A DNA stretch of 48,141 nt, from positions 1 to 48,141 of the IMG/VR virus record IMGVR_UViG_3300030333_007116; one strand, written 5' to 3'. This DNA is from a virus. Under the pieces are notes generated by a model. It searched no databases. It saw only the letters and a program-made list of their open reading frames with translations, and was not told the DNA's origin. Below, piece after piece: positions 21,232 to 29,840 of the stretch. The position numbers and the translations under genes were made by a program. Positions within the stretch are counted from its first letter, which is position 1. Each line of letters starts with the position of its first letter.

Positions 21232-21988
21232 GCTCAAAATCGCCTCCCTCTTCTCCGGCATCGGCGGCTTCGAGTACGGGGTCGAGGCAGCTATCCCTAA
21301 TTCCCGAACCGTCGCCCAAGTCGAGATCGACGACTACTGTAGAGACGTGCTCGCCTGGCACTGGCCCAAAGCCGTGCAGTTCGGCGACATCCGCGACGTC
21401 AGAGGGCCTGAGCTCAATTCGCCAGACATCCTGCTCGGCGGGTCGCCCTGTCAAGGCTTCTCATCAGCTGGGATGGCAGCCGGACTGGAGGATGAACGTT
21501 CGGCCCTTTGGCATGAGATGCTTCGACTGGTGCGCGAAACTCGACCGAAGTACGTGGGCATCGAGAACGTGTCGGCTCTTTCCGAACGAGGCCTCGACCA
21601 AGTACTCGGGGGATTGGCCCAAGCGGGGTATGATGCGGAATGGGCATGTCTATCAGGATATGACACCGGCTCGCCCCAGCGCCGCTCCCGAATATGGATC
21701 CTGGCCTACCCCATTGAGCTCGGACTACCGCTCCAGTCGAAGAGCCGCGTATATGGAGAACGGCAACGCTGGGACGACGTTGCTCGACGCAGCGATGGCC
21801 CACGACGGTTTTCCGCAAACCCGTGGCAAGACGGACCGCCGGTTGAATCCACGATTCGTTCTGTGGCTCATGGGATATCCGATGGATTGGTTCGATGGCG
21901 TGAACAAATCAGCGCGCTGGGCAATGCCATTATCCCCCAAGCAGCCTTCTGGCTCGGCAACCGAATAGCGGAGATCGAGTATGGATGA
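21224..21988 (+). CDS. DNA (cytosine-5) methyltransferase
   Basis: 254 residues, GTG start behind AAAGGAGGCAAGG. All core C5 motifs are visible: SLFSGIGGFE (I), GGSPCQGFS with catalytic Cys76 (IV), GIENV (VI), PQRRSRIWI (VIII) and ALGNAIIPQ (X). The target-recognition part between VIII and X is short (about 70 residues). It methylates cytosine in a site that cannot be read from sequence, probably to evade host restriction. A second frame stays open through nearly the whole gene (21228-21968). Its stop overlaps the GNAT-like gene. Confidence 0.92.
   Translation: MDELKIASLFSGIGGFEYGVEAAIPNSRTVAQVEIDDYCRDVLAWHWPKAVQFGDIRDVRGPELNSPDILLGGSPCQGFSSAGMAAGLEDERSALWHEMLRLVRETRPKYVGIENVSALSERGLDQVLGGLAQAGYDAEWACLSGYDTGSPQRRSRIWILAYPIELGLPLQSKSRVYGERQRWDDVARRSDGPRRFSANPWQDGPPVESTIRSVAHGISDGLVRWREQISALGNAIIPQAAFWLGNRIAEIEYG
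21228..21968 (+). CDS. Overlapping +1-frame ORF within the C5 methyltransferase gene, 246 residues
   Basis: An ATG 4 bases after the GTG of the methyltransferase opens a frame that stays open for 741 bases. Its N-terminal half is low-complexity (Ser/Pro/Arg), as expected for an antiphase reading, but the second half carries segments that I recall from a separate recurring phage protein type: SGDWPKRGMMRNGHVYQ, GSWPTPLSSD and LNPRFVLWLMGYPMDWFDG (the usual form reads LNP.WVEWLMGFP.GW). These coincide with the recognition region and motif X of the methyltransferase. Whether it is translated is unknown; long openness and recognisable motifs argue that it is more than a shadow. Confidence 0.5.
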   Translation: MSSKSPPSSPASAASSTGSRQLSLIPEPSPKSRSTTTVETCSPGTGPKPCSSATSATSEGLSSIRQTSCSAGRPVKASHQLGWQPDWRMNVRPFGMRCFDWCAKLDRSTWASRTCRLFPNEASTKYSGDWPKRGMMRNGHVYQDMTPARPSAAPEYGSWPTPLSSDYRSSRRAAYMENGNAGTTLLDAAMAHDGFPQTRGKTDRRLNPRFVLWLMGYPMDWFDGVNKSARWAMPLSPKQPSGSATE

Positions 21989-22691
21989 CCTAATGCAGGA
22001 TAGCCTGTCGCACTTCGGCCATCGCTATGAAACCCGTGGCGCGGTAACTGAGGCCAGCCCAGCGTTCAAGCTCGAAGAGGAGATGGACCGGCCCGCGCTT
22101 CTCCTACGTCCAGCAGACTCGAACGACGCCGCCTTTATTCTCGAGACGTGGCTAGACGGTCACGCTCGTCAGAACAGAGGCCAGAGCACCATCACGCTCT
22201 ACAAAATGCACCGACCTATCGTTGAAAACCTGCTCGGCGAGTCATTTACCTATGTCGCCTGCAATCATCAGATGACCGATCAGATTTACGGCTACCTTTG
22301 CGGACGGCGATACACATTCGACATCATGGGCAAACAAAAATCATTGCTCATTATGCATTGGGGACACGTCAAATCAGCGTTTCGAGGCTTCGGCATTGCC
22401 GGAACTCTCGCTAACCGTGTCTATGGATACAAGCGCGGCCAGAAAGTGCTCTTCACGCATCAAGGTCGCATCATGAAACATCTCAAAAAAGGTCACAATC
22501 TAGAGTATGCTCCCCGGTGCCAAACACCGGAGGGGATCAGTGCATACTTGGATCACTATGTGGCTGAACGCATCAAGCATTTCGGAGGACATCGTGGACG
22601 TAAAAGCAATCGCGCTACATCGGGACGCAAAGGAAGTCAGACATCAACGCCGACTTCAGCACGGACCCCAGGTAGCGTTGGAGAGACGTGA
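21981..22691 (+). CDS. GNAT-fold acetyltransferase-like phage protein
   Basis: 236 residues. LLLRPADSNDAAFILETWLD starts a GNAT-like core; HWGHVKSAFRGFGIAGTLAN contains the FRG.GI acetyl-CoA loop signature. The C-terminal 40 residues are basic and Ser/Thr-rich, overlapping the next gene's frame. Proteins of this kind are common near phage terminases but have unknown targets. It overlaps the methyltransferase end by 8 bases. An alternative view is a degenerate GNAT used structurally. Confidence 0.6.
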   Translation: MDDLMQDSLSHFGHRYETRGAVTEASPAFKLEEEMDRPALLLRPADSNDAAFILETWLDGHARQNRGQSTITLYKMHRPIVENLLGESFTYVACNHQMTDQIYGYLCGRRYTFDIMGKQKSLLIMHWGHVKSAFRGFGIAGTLANRVYGYKRGQKVLFTHQGRIMKHLKKGHNLEYAPRCQTPEGISAYLDHYVAERIKHFGGHRGRKSNRATSGRKGSQTSTPTSARTPGSVGET

Positions 22692-22869
22692 GGATTTTGT
22701 GGTGGCGACATTCAACGACGGCTACCGGGTAGCTGTGCCAATGACGTCTATTAGCTTCATTGAGCTCGGCGACGGCCCGTGGGAGCGAAAACCTGCTCCA
22801 GTAGCGCCTGAAAAGCCTAAGACAAAGCGCAAACGGTCTAACACGGCCGAAGCAAGCTCACTGCAATGA
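22594..22869 (+). CDS. Hypothetical protein, 91 residues
   Basis: GTG at 22594 with GGAGG 5 bases upstream; it overlaps the GNAT-like gene by almost 100 bases in another frame, and its end overlaps the terL start. The middle (FVVATFNDGYRVAVPMTSIS) is strand-rich like a small SH3-type unit, and the tail is Lys-rich (PKTKRKRS). The overlap with the basic tail of the GNAT-like gene makes it uncertain which reading dominates in that stretch. Confidence 0.55.
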   Translation: MDVKAIALHRDAKEVRHQRRLQHGPQVALERREDFVVATFNDGYRVAVPMTSISFIELGDGPWERKPAPVAPEKPKTKRKRSNTAEASSLQ

Positions 22870-24347
22870 GTTCGAGCACGAAGAAAAAGCCCGCCGTCGA
22901 TGAGCGAGCCGTTCTTCGTGAATTCACACGGCGTTTTGGCAACGTCGGTGACCTTTCTGCGCCCGATGGGACGCCAGATCGAACGTTTCGCTTTCGAGAT
23001 GACCTGTTCGAGGAGCAGTTGGCGTTTATCGACTCACCAAGCAAGCTTAAAGTGGCGTGTTGCTCTCGTCGAGCAGGTAAGTCGACCGCAGCGGCGATGT
23101 ATTTGATTGAGCAGTGCTTGCGGTACCCCGAATCACTCTGTGTTTATCTCGCTACGAGTCGTATGGCGGCCAAACGCATCCTCTGGTTGTTGCTAAAGCA
23201 GCTTGGGCGCAAATATGACCTTAAAATCCGCTATCAGAACACTGATCTCATCGCCCACTTTCCAAACGGCTCCAGAATTGAGCTACACGGCTGCTCTGAT
23301 GCTGGTGACCTTGATCGATTACGGGGTAACAAGTTTAGGCTGGTCATTATCGACGAGGCAGGACACTTCAACAAAATCCTCGATGAGCTCGTTCAGGAAA
23401 CAATAGCGCCAGGGTGTATCGATCTCGACGGCACGATTGGGTTGATAGGGACGCCAAGTCCTCGTGCAGCAGGTTTGTTCTACGAGGCGTTTCATAACGC
23501 GCAGCTAGGCTATGAGAAGTTCCATTGGACGCTTCACGACAACCCGTACCTGAATAAGAACGGTCGCTCGACGCGCAAATGGCTAGCCGACCGCATGTCC
23601 CAGACCGGGATGACCGAAGACTCGGCCATCTATCAGCGAGAGTGGTGCGGGCGCTTCGTTCAAAGCGACGACAGCCTCATCTATAAGTTTAGTGAGAAGA
23701 ATTTCTACGATGAGCTCCCGCCAGAGCATGAGTGGCTGACCATCATTGGCTGCGACCTTGGTTTTCATGACGCGACGGCCTTTTCAGTGGTCAGTTACAG
23801 CTTCACGCATCCGGCTATCTATCTGCGTGACTGTTGGGCGCAAACACGAATGCTCCCGACGCAAATTGCCGAAAAGCTCTCAGAGCTCATGGCCGAGTAC
23901 AACGCAACGTCGATTCAAATGGATACAGCCGGTGCTGGCAAAAACATCGCCGAGGAAATGAAGCAGCGTTTTGGGTTGCCAATTAGGGCGGCCAAGAAAA
24001 CCGAGAAGGTTGCGGCTATCGAACTGCTCAACGGTGAGCTCGATGCGGGGCGCTTCTTTTTGCATAAAGACAGTCCTCTTCTTGAAGAGTGGTCAATTTT
24101 GCAATGGTGCCCTAACCACTTCCGAATGAAGGAAGACCCTCGCTTTGACAATCACCTGTCCGATGCCACCGTTTATGCCTTTAGGGAGGCACGAAACTAC
24201 GCATGGCGCGAACGCGTGATGACGCCAAGACGAGGAACGAAGGAATACGACGAATGGGAAATGGACCAGTACTGGGCGAAAGCCGGCAACCAAATCGAAA
24301 ACAAGAACGGCAAGAGCTGGATGGAGACTACATGGACGTTCAATTGA
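22866..24347 (+). CDS. terL: Terminase large subunit
   Basis: 493 residues. ATPase: Walker A CSRRAGKS (around 66-73) and Walker B LVIIDEAG (Asp163-Glu164). Nuclease: GCDLGFHDATAF (about 297-308), DTAGAGKN and HLSDATVYAF (about 440), the Asp triad of the RNase-H-like fold. It packages DNA through the portal and cuts it. ATG overlaps the preceding stop (ATGA). Only moderate-length; no HNH is fused. The type (headful or cos) cannot be told from sequence alone, although the permuted window ends fit either. Confidence 0.95.
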   Translation: MSSSTKKKPAVDERAVLREFTRRFGNVGDLSAPDGTPDRTFRFRDDLFEEQLAFIDSPSKLKVACCSRRAGKSTAAAMYLIEQCLRYPESLCVYLATSRMAAKRILWLLLKQLGRKYDLKIRYQNTDLIAHFPNGSRIELHGCSDAGDLDRLRGNKFRLVIIDEAGHFNKILDELVQETIAPGCIDLDGTIGLIGTPSPRAAGLFYEAFHNAQLGYEKFHWTLHDNPYLNKNGRSTRKWLADRMSQTGMTEDSAIYQREWCGRFVQSDDSLIYKFSEKNFYDELPPEHEWLTIIGCDLGFHDATAFSVVSYSFTHPAIYLRDCWAQTRMLPTQIAEKLSELMAEYNATSIQMDTAGAGKNIAEEMKQRFGLPIRAAKKTEKVAAIELLNGELDAGRFFLHKDSPLLEEWSILQWCPNHFRMKEDPRFDNHLSDATVYAFREARNYAWRERVMTPRRGTKEYDEWEMDQYWAKAGNQIENKNGKSWMETTWTFN

Positions 24348-24523
24348 TGCAGTTGCAGTCGTTGATCAAGGTTCTACAAGCAGCGAATGTGGTCTACTAT
24401 AAGGACATCGATGTCGAGCTGCGCTTCGGGCCGGAACCGACTCAGACATCAATCCCGCCGCCAAAAGACCGAAAACAAATCCAACAGGAAGCAGAAGACA
24501 TGCTTTTCTGGTCAGCGGGGTAA
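24332..24523 (+). CDS. Small protein between terminase and portal, 63 residues
   Basis: ATG at 24332 with GGAG spaced 6 bases, overlapping the terL end by 16 bases. Product MDVQLMQLQSLIKVLQAANV then a polar, Pro-rich tail and FWSAG. Such short genes at this place are common in podoviruses and their function is unknown. It starts in the terL tail and stops 3 bases before the portal gene. Confidence 0.6.
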   Translation: MDVQLMQLQSLIKVLQAANVVYYKDIDVELRFGPEPTQTSIPPPKDRKQIQQEAEDMLFWSAG

Positions 24524-24526
24524 GAA

Positions 24527-26362
24527 ATGGCGCAGCGCATCTATGACAATCTCTATTGGTGGCAATCCAAAAAGAATTACTACGCCCGCGTGATGGCAAC
24601 GCTCGATGCGCTTCGAGAGCAGCATGTCGCTCGTGAGAATGACCACCTGCTCAATATGCGCCTCTATGGCAACGTGTATACCCGCGACCTTACGCTGAGC
24701 GGCTATTCCAAACCTCAGAGCTTTAAACGCCACCATCGAGTGCAGATGAACATTTGCCAAGCGATGGTAGATACGATTGTAGCCAAGGTGACTGCTCAGC
24801 AGACGAAGGTTCAATTTCTGACCGAGGGGGGCGACTTCACAAGTCAGCAAAAAGCTAAGCGCCTGACGAAGTTTTGCTCTGGGCTTTTTCAACTCTCTAA
24901 CCTCTATCGGGTCGCTCCCCTCATCTTTCGAGACGCCGCTGTTCTCGGAATGGGCGTGATGAAGGTTTTTGAGCGTGACGGTAAAATCTTTACAGAGAGA
25001 GTGTTTCCGAATGAGATCATCATCGACGATGCTGAAGCGATTAACGGCGATCCTCGGCAATATTTCCAGCGGAAATATATTCCAGTTGAAATGCTCAAAG
25101 CCATGTTCCCCTCAAAAGCAAAAGACATCGAAAATGCCGAGCCAGTCGATGGCGGAGACGCCGGAGTTTCGAAGATGGTGGAATGCATCGAAGCCTGGTA
25201 CCTGCCAAGTAGTGAAGGTGCCGACGACGGACGCCACTGTATTCTCGTTGATGGCGTGGACCTACTCGTGGAGCCTTACACGCGAAGCCGGCCACCCTTT
25301 ATTTTCCTCCGTTGGACTCCCCGCATGTTGGGATTCTTCGCAGAAGGACTCTGCTCCCAACTGACCGGCTTGCAGGTAGAAATTAATCACGTCTGTCGTC
25401 TGATAAGCACTTCCATGGCGTTGGCCACACCAAAGGTTTTGCTCGAGACCGGCAGTCAGATTTCAAGTGGCACAATCAACAACGAGATTTGGGGAATTAT
25501 CGAGTACACCGGCAGTCCACCGACGTACTACGTGCCTCAAACGGTTGCACCGGAAATCATGCAGCACCTGGACCGCATTTTTGCCAGAGCATACGAGATA
25601 GCGGGGATTTCATCGCTTGAGAGCCAAGCCAAGAAACCTGTAGGCCTCGAATCAGGTGTTGCCCTGCGCGAGTATGCAACGCAGGCATCGACGCGCTACG
25701 CCGCTATCCAGCGAGCCTACGAGTCTATGTTCCTTGAAGCAGCAGATCACATGCTTGAGCTCGTTCGCGCCGCCGCTGATGAGGGCAAAGATCTAGATGT
25801 AATGTCGGTCGGTGAAAAGAACCTTCAGCGGATCAAGTGGAGTGAAATCAAGCTCGACAAAGAGGACTATGTCATTCGCAAGTGGCCAACAAACCTCTTT
25901 AGCGATTCACCGGCATCTAAGCTGCAAAGCGTCACGGAGCTCGCGCAAGCGGGGTTGATTGACCCGGCCCAGGCAATGCTCTTGCTCGACTACCCTGACA
26001 CGGAAGCACTGACACATCTGCTGACGTCCGACTATCACGATGTCATGCACATCATCAGTCAGATGCTTGAGCACGGAAAGTTCATTCCGCCAGAGCCATT
26101 CCAAAACCTGCAGCTTGCAACCAAGCTAGTAAACAGCGCGTACCTTCGAGCGAAGACTCAGGGTGCGCCTGAGGACAGACTAGACCTCCTGCGACGCTAC
26201 CTGGAAAATGCTGCGGCGCTGTTGGCTGAGTCGATGCAGCCGATGGCTGGAGCTCCGGGCGATATGCCTATGCAGCAATCAGCGCCATCTGCTGCGAGTG
26301 GTGGCTTACCACCAATGGACCCAATGCAGGACGTGGCCGCACTGCCGCCGCCAGTCCAATAA
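24527..26362 (+). CDS. Portal protein (podovirus type)
   Basis: 611 residues, first gene of the head module right after terL. Features of T7/P22-type portals: long helical barrel part (about 370-460), FIFLRWTPRMLGFFAEGL, LEINHVCRLIS and GVALREYATQASTRY. The C-terminus is Met/Pro-rich and low-complexity (MQPMAGAPGDMPMQQ). Forms the dodecameric vertex through which DNA passes. Confidence 0.85.
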   Translation: MAQRIYDNLYWWQSKKNYYARVMATLDALREQHVARENDHLLNMRLYGNVYTRDLTLSGYSKPQSFKRHHRVQMNICQAMVDTIVAKVTAQQTKVQFLTEGGDFTSQQKAKRLTKFCSGLFQLSNLYRVAPLIFRDAAVLGMGVMKVFERDGKIFTERVFPNEIIIDDAEAINGDPRQYFQRKYIPVEMLKAMFPSKAKDIENAEPVDGGDAGVSKMVECIEAWYLPSSEGADDGRHCILVDGVDLLVEPYTRSRPPFIFLRWTPRMLGFFAEGLCSQLTGLQVEINHVCRLISTSMALATPKVLLETGSQISSGTINNEIWGIIEYTGSPPTYYVPQTVAPEIMQHLDRIFARAYEIAGISSLESQAKKPVGLESGVALREYATQASTRYAAIQRAYESMFLEAADHMLELVRAAADEGKDLDVMSVGEKNLQRIKWSEIKLDKEDYVIRKWPTNLFSDSPASKLQSVTELAQAGLIDPAQAMLLLDYPDTEALTHLLTSDYHDVMHIISQMLEHGKFIPPEPFQNLQLATKLVNSAYLRAKTQGAPEDRLDLLRRYLENAAALLAESMQPMAGAPGDMPMQQSAPSAASGGLPPMDPMQDVAALPPPVQ

Positions 26363-26371
26363 GGAATAACA

Positions 26372-27220
26372 ATGGATGAAAATAACGTAGAACCGAATCA
26401 GCAACCCCCAAGTGCTGGTGAGGAATCCAACCAGGCAGCATCAGAGATCCCCACCTCTGGTGCTGCCGACTTCACTCAGCAATTCGCTGCATTGTCGCGC
26501 CAGGAGCGCGAGCTGCACCTTAAGCAGCGCGAGTTTGCGGCTAAGGAGCAAAAGTTTGCTGAGATGGAAAAGCGTATGGCCGAGTATGAGCAGCGCATGT
26601 CTTTGGCAAACGAAAACCCAGAAAAATTTCTTGAGGCCAATGGTATCTCCGTTAAGGAATTGCTGACACGCGAGCTCAACGGAGGCGAAACACCAGAGTC
26701 AGAAGTATTGCGCAAACAACTCGAGGCGCAGGCTCAGCAAATTGAAGATCTACGGCAGTCGCAAGCTGCGAAAGAGCGGGCAGCCGAAGACGCACGACTG
26801 CAACAACTCAAATCGAGTTATGTTGACCAGATCAAAAATTGGGTAGATAATACTGATGGCGAGAAGTTTGAACTCGTCAAGGCGTCGAATGCCTACGAGA
26901 CCGTTTATCAAGTGCTCCAGCAAGAGTACAATGCTAGTGGTCGCGATTTGGGATTTAGCGCAGCAGCTCAGGTGGTGGAAGACTACTACCGAAAAGAGCT
27001 AGAGCGGTATCGGGACACCCGCGTGCTGAAAGAATTGTCCGGTGGCTCATCAGAGCCTATGCAGAAAGAATCGGCGACAAGCCCTGCGGTTAGCGAGCAA
27101 AAGCCTCGCACTACCAAAACTCTTGAGAACACCCCGGTCGCTACACCAGCGGAGCCGGAGCGTCCTCTTACACGAGATGAACGCCTAGCGAGGTTCGCAG
27201 AACATATACGCTGGGTTTAA
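26372..27220 (+). CDS. Scaffold / capsid assembly protein
   Basis: 282 residues, highly charged and coiled-coil (RQERELHLKQREFAAKEQK), with Pro/Ser-rich ends, located between portal and capsid. These are features of scaffolding proteins that guide procapsid assembly and leave. The C-terminus is basic, ending RLARFAEHIRWV, the usual capsid-binding tail character. Starts 9 bases after the portal stop. Confidence 0.8.
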   Translation: MDENNVEPNQQPPSAGEESNQAASEIPTSGAADFTQQFAALSRQERELHLKQREFAAKEQKFAEMEKRMAEYEQRMSLANENPEKFLEANGISVKELLTRELNGGETPESEVLRKQLEAQAQQIEDLRQSQAAKERAAEDARLQQLKSSYVDQIKNWVDNTDGEKFELVKASNAYETVYQVLQQEYNASGRDLGFSAAAQVVEDYYRKELERYRDTRVLKELSGGSSEPMQKESATSPAVSEQKPRTTKTLENTPVATPAEPERPLTRDERLARFAEHIRWV

Positions 27221-27235
27221 ACGCAGGAGCTTAAA

Positions 27236-28582
27236 ATGCCTACCTCTCAGTTAGGTCTAGCGACAGTTGGCGGAACCGCCCTGTCCAGTGCTACCGGAAC
27301 TGGTATCACCCTCGATATGTCGGCCGTTCAAAACGGCCTCAAAGAACTCTATGACCGTGGCTCGTGGCTTGCAGCCTTGTACGAGCACGACGGACTCTTC
27401 ACTCGAATTCCAAAATTCGAAGGGTTCACTGGCAGCTACTACCCAGTCGTAGTTCAGTACGCGCCTAACTCTCGCCGAAGCCAAGACTTTGGTCGAGCGC
27501 AGGACAACACGTCATCTTTTGAAGTAATTAAATTCTTGACGCACCGCGTCAGGGACTATGCCTTCGCGACCCTAGATGCGGAAGCCATCATGGCTACGCG
27601 TGGCGACGCAGGAGCGTTTGCTTCGTATATGGACGTCGAGATTAGCGGTGCGCGCTACGCGCTTCGTCGCTCACTCGCACGCTCTGTGTATGGTGACGGC
27701 TCTGGCAAGATTGGTGTTGTACAGTCTTCGACGATTTCTGCACCAAACACTACCATCGTTTTGACCAAGGCCAACGACATCGTGAATTTCGAGGTCGGCC
27801 AGGAGCTTGAACTTGTTAAAAACGCAGATTTTGGCTCAACGGAAACTGGTCACCTAAAGGTTAGCTCAGTTAACCGTGAAGCTGGTTCGTTTGTTGCTTC
27901 CTATGAAGGCGGCTTCGATGCGGACAACGCAGTTATCGGTGGCGGCAAAGGTCGTCTCTTTATGCGAGGCGATAGCTCTGCAACAGCAGCTAACGCGAAG
28001 CGGATGAGCGGTCTTGATGCCTGGATTCCGGCAACGGCTCCAACATCCGGCGACAGCTTCTTCGGCGTTGACCGAAGCACCGATGTCTCGCGCCTTGCGG
28101 GACACCGTTTTACTGGTGCAACCACTGACATCTACCACGCCTTTGTCTCAGCTTCTGAGCGACTCGGTCGTGAAGGTGGCAAGCCTGACCATATCTTCTG
28201 CGACTACAGCACGTACACGTCGCTGATGAAGGAAGTGACTGCGGCAGGTAACGGTTACGCTAGCGACACCAACAAGGGTGTGAAGATTGATATTGGTTTT
28301 GGCAAGACGCTTGAGCTTGGCTTCACCAGCATCGTGATTCACATGCCTACTGGACCAATCACGGTGGTGCCTGACGCTGATTGCCCAGCAGACACCGCCT
28401 ATATGATCAAGCTCTCAGATTGGGAATTGGCATCTCTCGGGATGTGCCCACAGATCCTTGACCTAGATGGGCTCGGCAGCCTTCGTGTGTCAAATAGAGA
28501 TTCTCTCGAGGTACGTCTCGGGGCCTACTCTAACGTTATATGCCGTAACCCTGGCAACCAAAGCCGGATCGACTTCAGCTAA
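27236..28582 (+). CDS. Major capsid protein
   Basis: 448 residues, follows the scaffold gene. Helix-rich N-arm (MSAVQNGLKELYDRGSWLAA) and strand-rich domains with YGDGSG and RISGLDAW-type stretches and a mid-protein insertion-like region (about 165-250) fit a P22-like coat with HK97 fold. The C-terminus has SNRDSLEVRLGAY. It makes the icosahedral shell. No close family could be checked. Confidence 0.82.
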   Translation: MPTSQLGLATVGGTALSSATGTGITLDMSAVQNGLKELYDRGSWLAALYEHDGLFTRIPKFEGFTGSYYPVVVQYAPNSRRSQDFGRAQDNTSSFEVIKFLTHRVRDYAFATLDAEAIMATRGDAGAFASYMDVEISGARYALRRSLARSVYGDGSGKIGVVQSSTISAPNTTIVLTKANDIVNFEVGQELELVKNADFGSTETGHLKVSSVNREAGSFVASYEGGFDADNAVIGGGKGRLFMRGDSSATAANAKRMSGLDAWIPATAPTSGDSFFGVDRSTDVSRLAGHRFTGATTDIYHAFVSASERLGREGGKPDHIFCDYSTYTSLMKEVTAAGNGYASDTNKGVKIDIGFGKTLELGFTSIVIHMPTGPITVVPDADCPADTAYMIKLSDWELASLGMCPQILDLDGLGSLRVSNRDSLEVRLGAYSNVICRNPGNQSRIDFS

Positions 28583-28800
28583 TGAAGTCGGACCCTGCGA
28601 GCGAAGCGGTACTCATTCTGCAATCCTTGAAAAAGGATGAGCCGAGTGAGCCGCCCGCTCAGAGTAACAAAGAATTCGCTCTCGATGCAGCCATGCGTCG
28701 CGCCTACGATGCCGCAAAAGGTGACGATTATAGGGCCTTCGGGAGCGCACTTATAGATCTGTTAGACATCCATAGGGCTGGCGGCGGCCTGGATGCCTGA
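28582..28800 (+). CDS. Small hypothetical protein after capsid, 72 residues
   Basis: ATG overlaps the capsid stop (TAATG). Acidic helical product beginning MKSDPASEAVLILQSLKKDE and ending IHRAGGGLDA. Position between capsid and adaptor suggests a head decoration or assembly factor, but nothing else supports it. Confidence 0.5.
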   Translation: MKSDPASEAVLILQSLKKDEPSEPPAQSNKEFALDAAMRRAYDAAKGDDYRAFGSALIDLLDIHRAGGGLDA

Positions 28801-28851
28801 CGCGGGTCGGGGGGCGGCGCAGCTCTCCGGCCCACCTTTCGGGGAGGCACC

Positions 28852-29529
28852 ATGGCGACTTTCACAGCATCAGATTTGATCACGAGAGTTCGTCGTCGTG
28901 CCGACCAAGAGAACTCTGAGTTTGTGACAGACACGGAGCTCACGGACTATTTAAACCGTGGACTTAGTGAGCTTTGGGACATCATGGTCACAAGCTTCCA
29001 GCATTACTCAGTTTCGACGCAGGAATACACGATACCTTCGGGGTCTGCGCTAAGTCTTCCCGGTACTTTCTACAAGCTCATAGGCGTGGATTTTACTGCC
29101 AGCGGAACGTCGCACGCAACGAGAGTGCTGCCGTTTGAGTTTCAGCATCGTAACACCTACCAGTCACCTCTTTTGGTGGCGTCTGGCCTAAACAGCATTA
29201 TGTATCAGCTCGTAGGTGATGAGCTAAAAATCATCCCTGACGACGACCCTCCGGCAGGGACGGTGAAGATTTGGTACGTTCCTACAGCTCCACAGCTTGG
29301 GAGTGACGTGTCAGGTATCCCTGTTGGCTACGAAGACTACGCAGTTACCTTTGCGGTGATCCAGACAAAGGCGAAGGAAGAAAGCGATATTGCTTTTGAG
29401 GTTTCAAATCTTGAGCGCCTCAAGCTTCGTATTGAGCAGTCCGCAAGGCGTAGGGATGCGGGCGAAGCCAAGTCGATAGTTGATGTGAACAACGGAACAG
29501 ATTTCTATCACGATATCTTTTTTGGGTAG
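28852..29529 (+). CDS. Head-tail adaptor / connector protein
   Basis: 225 residues. An N-terminal helical part with TASDLITRVRRRADQEN followed by LTDYLNRGLSELWD, then a strand-rich middle and a helical end (LERLKLRIEQSARRRDAGEA) resemble phage adaptor proteins (P22 gp4 / T7 gp11 place). It would join the portal to the tail nozzle. GGGGAGG precedes the ATG. Confidence 0.72.
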   Translation: MATFTASDLITRVRRRADQENSEFVTDTELTDYLNRGLSELWDIMVTSFQHYSVSTQEYTIPSGSALSLPGTFYKLIGVDFTASGTSHATRVLPFEFQHRNTYQSPLLVASGLNSIMYQLVGDELKIIPDDDPPAGTVKIWYVPTAPQLGSDVSGIPVGYEDYAVTFAVIQTKAKEESDIAFEVSNLERLKLRIEQSARRRDAGEAKSIVDVNNGTDFYHDIFFG

Positions 29530-29537
29530 GAGCAGTA

Positions 29538-29840
29538 ATGAAGCGTTCGTTTATCAACACGCAGGTAAAAGACCCTGAGTTAGCGCGTGTTCAATCGAAC
29601 GTGGAAGTAAGCTTTCGTTCTTTGGATGAGGTGCCTTTTTTAGATGGCAGACGCCATACTGGCTTAGAGTTGTCTACGACTGAGCTAAGAATTGCGCATG
29701 GGTTAAACCGCAAGCCCCAGGGGTTTATTGTGTTAACCAGGGACGCAGCGCAAGAAATCTACGAGTCGTCAATTTCAGACTTAACTTACATCAATTTTAA
29801 GGCTGGTGGCGCTGTCACTGCAGATGTGTGGGTATTTTAA
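29538..29840 (+). CDS. Small structural protein, 100 residues
   Basis: Strand-rich product beginning MKRSFINTQVKDPELARVQS, with LELSTTELRIAHGLNRKPQG and ending VTADVWVF. It lies between adaptor and nozzle genes; its stop overlaps the ATG of the next gene (TAATG). Probably a minor tail protein. Repeated HGLNRKP-type segments occur in phage head-tail proteins, but I cannot name a family. Confidence 0.55.
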   Translation: MKRSFINTQVKDPELARVQSNVEVSFRSLDEVPFLDGRRHTGLELSTTELRIAHGLNRKPQGFIVLTRDAAQEIYESSISDLTYINFKAGGAVTADVWVF

